NCBI GenBank assembly: GCA_025558075.1
Contig: JAHLKF010000046.1
Location: forward strand, 1 to 58,732
Direction of reading: 5' to 3'
Length of the DNA stretch: 58,732 nt
Source: Gaertneriomyces semiglobifer
Lineage: Eukaryota; Chytridiomycota; Chytridiomycetes; Spizellomycetales; Spizellomycetaceae
Below, piece by piece: positions 53,466-58,732 of the stretch. The notes below the pieces were generated by a model, which was not told the DNA's origin, did no database searches, and saw only the letters and a program-made list of their open reading frames with translations. The translations under genes and the position numbers were made by a program. Numbering within the stretch: the stretch's first letter is position 1; the number at the start of each line of letters is the position of its first letter.

Positions 53466-54684
53466 GCGCGTTAATAAATCCACACTGCAAAGCAAAGGCG
53501 CAAGCACGCTCAGGCTGGGGGTTGGTGGTCAGATGCATAAGGATGTCCCTTTCCTATCCAACGACAATCACTGAATCATGAAAAGGAGCATGTTTTGTTG
53601 ACTTTTCTTGAGTGACTTTCCATTCAAAATTGGTGGTTGCGTCCTGGGCGAACTGGGTGAGAGGAATGCTGTCACGTATTACATAAACCTCATTTGCTAA
53701 GCTTATTCATTAATTAATAAGGCGGAGTTATTGCGGTTTGGGGTTCCCGCTCCGCAGGGGCTGTTAATTAATTAATCAAGGTACTGTACAACATTTTCTA
53801 CTTTTGCTCATATTGAAACGTGCAAATCTGTCATCGATAACGGGAAGGAGTTTACACCTACAACTAGCAGCTCCATACAGCGTCTTCACAGCCTCCGCGC
53901 TGCCTGGGCATTCTCCAACATTCCTGCAAGTAGGTAACTTAGCAGGACACCATACTATGGTCGCCGGTACCTCACACTGGACACGAAGTCCCCATAAGAA
54001 ACAGCCCACCTGACTAACCTGCGGTAGTTTTACTGAGCGCAAACCTAGGGACTCATTAAGCTCATAACTGGATCAAGAAATTGGGGTCCGAGTTGATATC
54101 CACCATGGCCGAACGAGGTACCAGTTATGAGAGCACAAGCATCCTCCTCAGCACCATTTGCACTCTGATCCGAGGAGGTGCACGACCAGTGTTATTCCCA
54201 TATGATACATATAATACACACAACACACTACATCGCATCACACCCAGCAGGCACTGCTTATAATCACGACTGCACCTTTAGACTCGAAGGCCAGGTTCAA
54301 GTGAGTACGATTATATATTCTGAAATAACAATGAATGCCCCGCCTGCTGTCCTGCACTCCTGCTTGCTTTCGTTGCCTGCCTTCGCGCCTGCCTTCACCG
54401 CTAGCTTTGTGCCTTCCTTCACACCTGCCTTCATGCCTGTTTTTGTGCGTCGCATTCCGTCTGTCGTCCCGCCTGCCTTCACCCTCACAGACCGTCGTGG
54501 GCGAAGTCTATTACCCTACTTCCCCTTGTGGATGATATGGGTCGGCCGTTTTGACGACTTGCCTCTGGCCAGGAGCTTCACGGCAGTCGGTGTGTTCATA
54601 ATCGTGGCCGCCCCTACCTTCGCATGCCGTGACCCCTCCCCGACATCCTTGCTAGCCTGTCGGGACAAGAGATCGTGCAACAAA
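53466..54684. other. Spacer with TTAATTAAT inverted ends
   Basis: No gene is recognised. At 53710-53780 TTAATTAATAAGGCGGAG and CTCCGC..TTAATTAATTAAT form an imperfect hairpin. A C/T-rich plus-strand frame (54310-54717) with repeated CCTTCxxxCCTGCCTTC units is low complexity rather than protein-like. Confidence 0.35.
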
Positions 54685-55315
54685 TTAGCTTCCCTTCGAT
54701 GTAAGTTCTGCGAATAATGACTTGTCAGAGCGTTTTCCAATCAACAAAGACGAGAAATATCGGCTTCGCACCCATATAAAACACAGCAGATCCAAGTCAT
54801 CTTCAATGAACCCTGGATGCACCGCATCGTTCCAGGCCACTGGAATACAAATCTTCCCCACCTCTACTGCAAAGCACCAGTTTCTCCCGGCAGGAACCAC
54901 TACGTAAAAGGTCGAAACATTTTCTGTGGGAAATCAGTCCTCTCGATCGAAATATTTGCGTTGCATGAGATTTACGAACCCGCCTGTTGAAACGAAATAT
55001 GCACTGGTTGGTCCCGTCCAAGACTCAAAGCTGATTGCACACCATCTCTGCCTGCAACACAGATCCGGCACAGATCAGCCTGTAAAGAGTGCAGGATCTC
55101 GTTGCTTTTCTTCGCCTCCCCGTCGACGGTCTGCATATGTGGGGTACGTTGAAGGAGAACCTGAGCTCCGAAATCGTGGCGGGCCGGAGGGCTATCATCG
55201 TTCGCCAACGCCTTCCTTCGCACAGTCGCGAGAGACGGAACTGTCGCACACCTGGTTTGCAAGGACCATTAGCCTCTTGGTCTTGATACGTTGGAGCAGA
55301 CGGCATGCTTACCAA
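54685..55315 (-). CDS. Possible related subtelomeric gene, 3' exons
   Basis: The last exon reads protein-like after a CCCACAG acceptor (about 54940): FYVVVPAGRNWCFAVEVGKI, then WNDAVHPGFIEDDLDLLCFI, to the stop at 54685. VVPAGRNWCF resembles AVLPVGWNCKVYF in the repeat-bearing gene to the left, so it may be a diverged paralogue. Upstream frames to 55315 are not joined with confidence. Confidence 0.28.
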
Positions 55316-55557
55316 CTCGCAACGGTCACGGGCGGCTTGTTAGTAGACGGTTGCGTTACAGTGAAAATGCTATTGTAAAGCAGGTTCCAGTACACGCTTA
55401 TCCTCTCAGCTTCTGACTGAACTGCCTTGATAGGCGTCACCGGCAGAGATTGAATCCTGTAGCTGACTGTAAAGACCTAGTCACTCCCCAAGATGAGAGA
55501 TCAACCTACCATATAAGATATGTTTTCAGGACGATTCTTTCAAAAAAATCCTCCGTA

Positions 55558-56346
55558 TCACTTAATTGCGCGCATATTTGATTTTCCAAATAGCTGTGCG
55601 GCACCTCCCTTTGAAGATATTTCTATAAGGGGTAATGTGACGCTCAGATGTGCCGTGCTTTCGCTTTGGTCTTTGAGCGAGCCAAACTTTACCTTTCTTA
55701 TCGAACGAAGAAAGGCTTTCAGGCTCTCTCCAACCTCGCACTCCGACTTCGAAATGGGAAGATTCCCCAAAATCTGCTGCCGCAACTCCTCAAGAAGAGT
55801 TCCTCCGAAGACTTCAATGGCTCGCGTCTCATTCTGTTCGGGCTTAATGATCAGCACCCCACGTCGTGCCCTGACACAGAAGGAACGGCGCCAGTTCAAT
55901 GGGATGCCGAGTGATCAAAACGTTAGCATAGTACTCACAGATATATATCGACGTGGCTTTCCATGGTGAGCAGGCCCTCCCCAGCAGCCAATGATACCAC
56001 ATGTTTGGAAATATCAACTCCCTGGAAATGATACTAACAAGGATTGAGCATAGTTCTAATTGGGCGGACGAACCTGGCAGCCAACCTCGCCGTATGACAC
56101 TTCGGTTGCATTTTGCGCTTTTCTGGAAGGGGTTCTCACAGGGTTGGCTCCCGCAGACGCGCCTTTCTGACCCTCCCTTGAAGGCACTGTCGGTCGTTCC
56201 CAAAATGCCAATTCCTCCCTTGCCGTGACATCCTCGTCCTCCCTTGCCGTCACGTCCTCGTCCTCCCTTGCCGTCACGTCCTCATCCTCCCTTGCCGTCA
56301 CGTCATCTTCCTCCCTTGAGTTGGCTACTAGTTCCTCGTCGCTCAT
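55558..56346 (-). CDS. Subtelomeric protein with AREDEDVT repeats (222 residues)
   Basis: Exons 56346-56074, 56021-55939 and 55870-55558 join in frame across introns of 52 nt (GTTCGT..TTCCAG) and 68 nt (GTGAGT..GTCAG with GCTAACG before it). The start is MSDEELVANSREEDDVTARE, with about four acidic units AREDEDVT encoded by 24-bp repeats. A non-repetitive part follows (GVDISKHVVSLAAGEGLLTM, LARRGVLIIKPEQNETRAIE, LLEELRQQILGNLPISKSEC). The family is unknown. The repeat core CCTCCCTTGCCG and the ARE motif are shared with the gene at 51903-53248, as is an RGVLI segment. The two may therefore be diverged members of one subtelomeric family. Confidence 0.55.
56216..56320. repeat. 24-bp minisatellite encoding AREDEDVT
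   Basis: About four units of CCTCCCTTGCCGTCACGTCC plus TCGT/TCAT in the first exon of the gene above. The frame is preserved because the unit is a multiple of three. Confidence 0.9.
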
Positions 56347-56552
56347 AGCTGCTTCGCAAGCTCTTTAGGGTCATGCCCTCCAAACGGTGGTATATGCGCG
56401 CTCTACCTTTACGCCGTTTCCCACTTCTTGAGCTAGAGCCTGCCTTCGCGTCTATCATGCCCTCAGTGAGCATTTCTATACCTAAAATGATTTTTTTAGA
56501 GTCATGAATCGCCTACATTGTGCAAATGTTTGTTAGTTGTCATCCTTCTCCA

Positions 56553-56900
56553 TTACAGGTAGTCGCGACTCGCCTCCATGTTCTTGACTTCCAATTCCCT
56601 CTGCTTGCTCTCCCAGTAGAGATTCCACTCAGCGTCGAGCCCGTATTGATATTCTCTGGCTGCAGTGCAGGTCGCGTACATCCGCGTGGCGACCTTCCTT
56701 TTCGATTCTCTGCAATTCGCATTTTGTTTTATAGAAAGGTATTCTCCCAAAAGCTGGTCCAGCGCTTCATTGATAACACCCCTTGCTGCCCTTTCAGTTA
56801 AAAAATTGAAATGCCTTTGAAAAGACAGCGGTCGGAAAGTGCCATTTCCGTAAAGGCGCCTCCGTATGAATTCTTGATATTCCTGCCCAAAAAAGAACAA
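56553..56900 (-). CDS. Hypothetical exon, charged helical protein
   Basis: After a TTTTTTGGGCAG acceptor at about 56886 the frame reads EYQEFIRRRLYGNGTFRPLS, then AARGVINEALDQLLGEYL, and ends WESKQRELEVKNMEASRDYL near a GTAATG donor-like site with CAACTAAC downstream. It looks like a real internal exon, but the joined exons could not be fixed. It may belong to the same transcription unit as the gene at 55558-56346 or be separate. Confidence 0.35.
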   Translation of the reverse strand: MFFFGQEYQEFIRRRLYGNGTFRPLSFQRHFNFLTERAARGVINEALDQLLGEYLSIKQNANCRESKRKVATRMYATCTAAREYQYGLDAEWNLYWESKQRELEVKNMEASRDYL

Positions 56901-56963
56901 AGAAAAAGGTAGGAAATGAGTCAGTATTGGTACTTATATAAGGCAAGCTTAGGGAAAGGGTTG

Positions 56964-57371
56964 GGAACGGCGACTCGGGTGTCAGACTGTGGCCCTGGGG
57001 ATACCACAGGTTCGAACGGTACCGACGTCGTTTTTCCAAGTCCCAAGCTTTAACCAGTCAACGCTGGGCATGTGGCCGTTCCTCGAGCCGTCCCCCCCAA
57101 CCACATGCGGGAATTACGGGGGTTTAACTCGCCAGCTGCAGTTGCTGGTGCCCTTCCAAAATCCCCAGCTTCAAGAGTGTAGGAACGGCGACTCGGGTGT
57201 TAGACTGTGGCCCTGGGGATACCACAGGTTCGAACGGTACCGACGTCGTTTTTCCAAGTCCCAAGCTTTAACCAGTCAACGCTGGGCATGTGGCCGTTCC
57301 TCGAGCCGTCCCCCCCAACCACATGCGGGAATTACAGGGGTTTAACTCGCCAGCTGCAGTTGCTGGTGCTC
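56964..57371. repeat. Two-copy subtelomeric tandem repeat, 218-bp period
   Basis: Units begin at 56964 and 57182 with GGAACGGCGACTCGGGTGT and are nearly identical through TTGCTGGTG near 57370. Each unit contains CACAGGTTCGAACGG and CCAGCTGCAGTTGCTGG, a short palindrome-like segment. Confidence 0.92.
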
Positions 57372-57621
57372 ATGAAGCTGGGCACTGATAACCTTTGACT
57401 GACCTTTTGAGTGACAATACGCTTCCTCTTCGGCATGGTGTCGGTGGTGATCCTTCGGGATAGTACTGAGTTGCTCGCTTCACCCGTTGCCAATACACGC
57501 GTCTGTTGAGGACCACGCTTCTCGGCCCTGACCCTCAATTAATTACACCCCTAACCCCGGGGGATGTCCCACGGGAGTGCTTAGGTAATGGAGTACGTTA
57601 GTACATGCGAAGTTTTGTCCC
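57372..57621. other. Subtelomeric spacer
   Basis: No gene seen. It ends AGTTTTGTCCC directly at the LTR of the telomeric retrotransposon copy. Confidence 0.4.
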
Positions 57622-57898
57622 TGTTGTAAGGGGGTCCCGGTGACATACACGTCATAGGGATACCCTAACCAGGGCGCGCGCTATGACATGGGTTCTTATC
57701 CATATCAGCGCATACACGTGCATCATGTGCCCATGAGCACGTGACCCATGTGACTGGGTGCCCTAACACCCGACACGTGACCTTTTCGTCGGGTGGTTCT
57801 CTTATGCCGCGCATTCAACTGTACTCTTAGAACCTTAGACTTGAATACACATAAGCTTATTAGAAGGATCAGAGCATCAGCAGGATCCCTCTGCAACA
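57622..57898 (+). repeat. LTR of the telomeric copia copy
   Basis: 277 bp, TGTTG..CAACA, with the same CACGTG-rich segment as the other LTRs. Confidence 0.93.
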
Positions 57899-58220
57899 GG
57901 TTATGAGCCCCTGGCATCGATAGCTGTCACCTGCTTATCCTCTGCCCTTCAGTCTCCGGGTGGAACGGCCCGTTACCGACGATTCCTCACTTGCCCGAGC
58001 GATCACGCTGTTTTCCCGACATACGACGCTCCGACACCGTTAATCCCCCTGCCAGCAATTAACGACGCCCGACACTTATTGATCCCCCTGCCTGCGATCA
58101 ACGACGACTGCCATTGATCCCCCTGCCTGCGATCAACGACAACTGCTTATTGAACACCCTGCCTGTGTTCAACGACAACTGACCCTTATTGCACCTTGCC
58201 TGTGTATAACACTTTTTTAG
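57899..58220 (+). promoter_or_regulatory. Primer site and hairpin leader of the telomeric copy
   Basis: GGTTATGAGCCCC is followed by about 140 bases and then hairpin units between 58037 and 58175. Their stems are TTAATC (with a mismatched partner AATTAA), TTGATC/GATCAA twice and TTGAACAC/GTGTTCAA, in the same relative order as in copy B. Confidence 0.8.
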
Positions 58221-58447
58221 ATGGCCCGCTCGACCCGCAGTGCCAAGGAGGAATTCTCGGCCCCCGACAACCCTCCGTCACTGTTCGCTGAACGACTGTT
58301 AACCGACTCGCTTAAAAAAATCACCCCGTTCGACGGCAATCCCCAGGATGCCGCCCCCCGGCTGTTGACCTTCATCCGCTCCATCAACATGATTCACACC
58401 TTACGCCCCGATCTAACTGAGGAGGACCTTTTCTTAGTCGCTGTCTG
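58221..58447 (+). pseudogene. gag start fused to telomere
   Basis: MARSTRSAKEEFSAPDNPPS and the following residues are identical to copy B except near the break (EEDLFLVAV for EEDLFLGAV). The frame then runs into telomere repeat and stops. No product is expected. Confidence 0.93.
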
Positions 58448-58732
58448 GGTTAAGGGTTAGGGTTAGGGGGTTAGGGTTAGGGTTAGGGTTAGGGTTAGGG
58501 TTAGGGTTAGGGTTAGGGTTAGGGTTAGGGTTAGGGTTAGGGTTAGGGTTAGGGTTAGGGTTAGGGTTAGGGTTAGGGTTAGGGTTAGGGTTAGGGTTAG
58601 GGTTAGGGTTAGGGTTAGGGTTAGGGTTAGGGTTAGGGTTAGGGTTAGGGTTAGGGTTAGGGTTAGGGTTAGGGTTAGGGTTAGGGTTAGGGTTAGGGTT
58701 AGGGTTAGGGTTAGGGTTAGGGTTAGGGTTAG
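58448..58732 (+). repeat. Telomere, (TTAGGG)n
   Basis: 285 bases. The first units are irregular (GGTTAAGGG, TTAGGG, TTAGGGGG); all later ones are perfect TTAGGG to the window edge. The G-rich strand points outward, as at a chromosome terminus. Confidence 0.98.

Larger units (their letters stand above)
57622..58447 (+). mobile_element. Truncated copia element at the chromosome end
   Basis: The same family as copy B, opposite orientation: 5' LTR 57622-57898, primer site from 57899 (GGTTATGAGCCCC), a leader with four 23-nt hairpin units and the first ~75 codons of gag. Identity with copy B continues to CGCTGTCTG at 58447 and then changes abruptly to telomere repeat. The rest of the element is absent. 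Confidence 0.93.

Noticed and set aside
53253..53507. Minus-strand frame with repeated RLTCQS/HLSK
   Set aside because: The repeats are translations of the three promoter-region CTTTGACAGGTGAG copies. There is no other protein-like sequence, and the frame precedes the start of a better-supported gene.
54310..54717. Plus-strand 179-residue frame rich in Pro/Phe/Ser
   Set aside because: It is low-complexity CCTTC/CTGCC sequence. No domain, no splice context and no codon pattern separates it from chance.
57020..57260. tRNA gene suggested by GGTTCGAAC followed by a T-run
   Set aside because: The bases on either side of the T-loop-like word do not pair, and no acceptor or D-arm can be formed. 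It is a tandem repeat unit.
1..58732. CRISPR arrays, bacterial operons, ribosome binding sites or phage genes
   Set aside because: No regular short repeat-spacer pattern exists. Genes have spliceosomal introns and the end is a TTAGGG telomere, so prokaryotic features are not expected. The hairpin leader is a retroelement feature, not a CRISPR.

Overview
This is the right-hand end of a eukaryotic chromosome, almost certainly fungal. The last 285 bases are an uninterrupted run of TTAGGG with the G-rich strand running outward, so a true telomere closes the window. The best-preserved host gene is a chitin synthase that fuses a myosin-like motor to the chitin synthase catalytic core and ends in a DEK-C domain, an architecture of filamentous and early-diverging fungi. 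Host genes carry short introns (41-110 nt) with GT..AG ends and often a CTAAC/CTGAC-like branch sequence. I cannot name the species. The orphan 7TM protein, decayed crinkler-like NTPase and T5orf172-like protein fit a zoosporic or other early-diverging lineage, but that is inference.

Layout. 1-503: flank with a tRNA-like relic. 504-10661: a composite Ty1/copia LTR retrotransposon on the minus strand. An older copy A, itself hit by a 1 kb non-autonomous relative, was invaded by a second copy B; a later LTR-LTR exchange removed the 5' part of A. 10.7-16.8 kb: gene-poor, with weak leucine-rich-repeat-like remnants, a possible 251-residue gene and a long perfect hairpin. 16.8-31 kb: the host-gene core, holding an RBR ubiquitin ligase (-), a membrane acyltransferase (-), a secreted membrane-tailed protein (+), a small cysteine-rich secreted protein (-) and the motor chitin synthase (+). 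32-41.9 kb: a decayed tyrosine-recombinase-like gene (-), a seven-transmembrane protein (+), tandem repeats, a frameshifted crinkler-like NTPase (+), a hairpin element and a T5orf172-like gene (-). 42-43.7 kb: a rearranged non-autonomous retroelement and a triple 228-232 bp tandem repeat. 44-51.4 kb: an unknown gene (+) and a full-size ABCB-type ABC transporter (-) with a nonsense codon in exon 1. 51.9-57.4 kb: subtelomeric minus-strand genes of unknown function carrying in-frame minisatellites, then a 2 x 218 bp tandem repeat. 57622-58447: the 5' LTR, primer site, leader and start of gag of the same copia family on the plus strand, cut in gag and capped by telomere repeats.

The retroelement family is the most distinctive content. 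Both long copies carry a TAA between integrase and reverse transcriptase in an otherwise continuous frame. The leader is an array of 23-nt hairpins whose stems covary around a constant loop and which the non-autonomous relatives keep. The primer site matches the anticodon arm of initiator tRNA-Met, implying copia-style half-tRNA priming. One copy forms the junction with the telomere.

All gene models come from reading the DNA by eye. Splice sites are given where frame and motif continuity support them. No database or alignment program was used.
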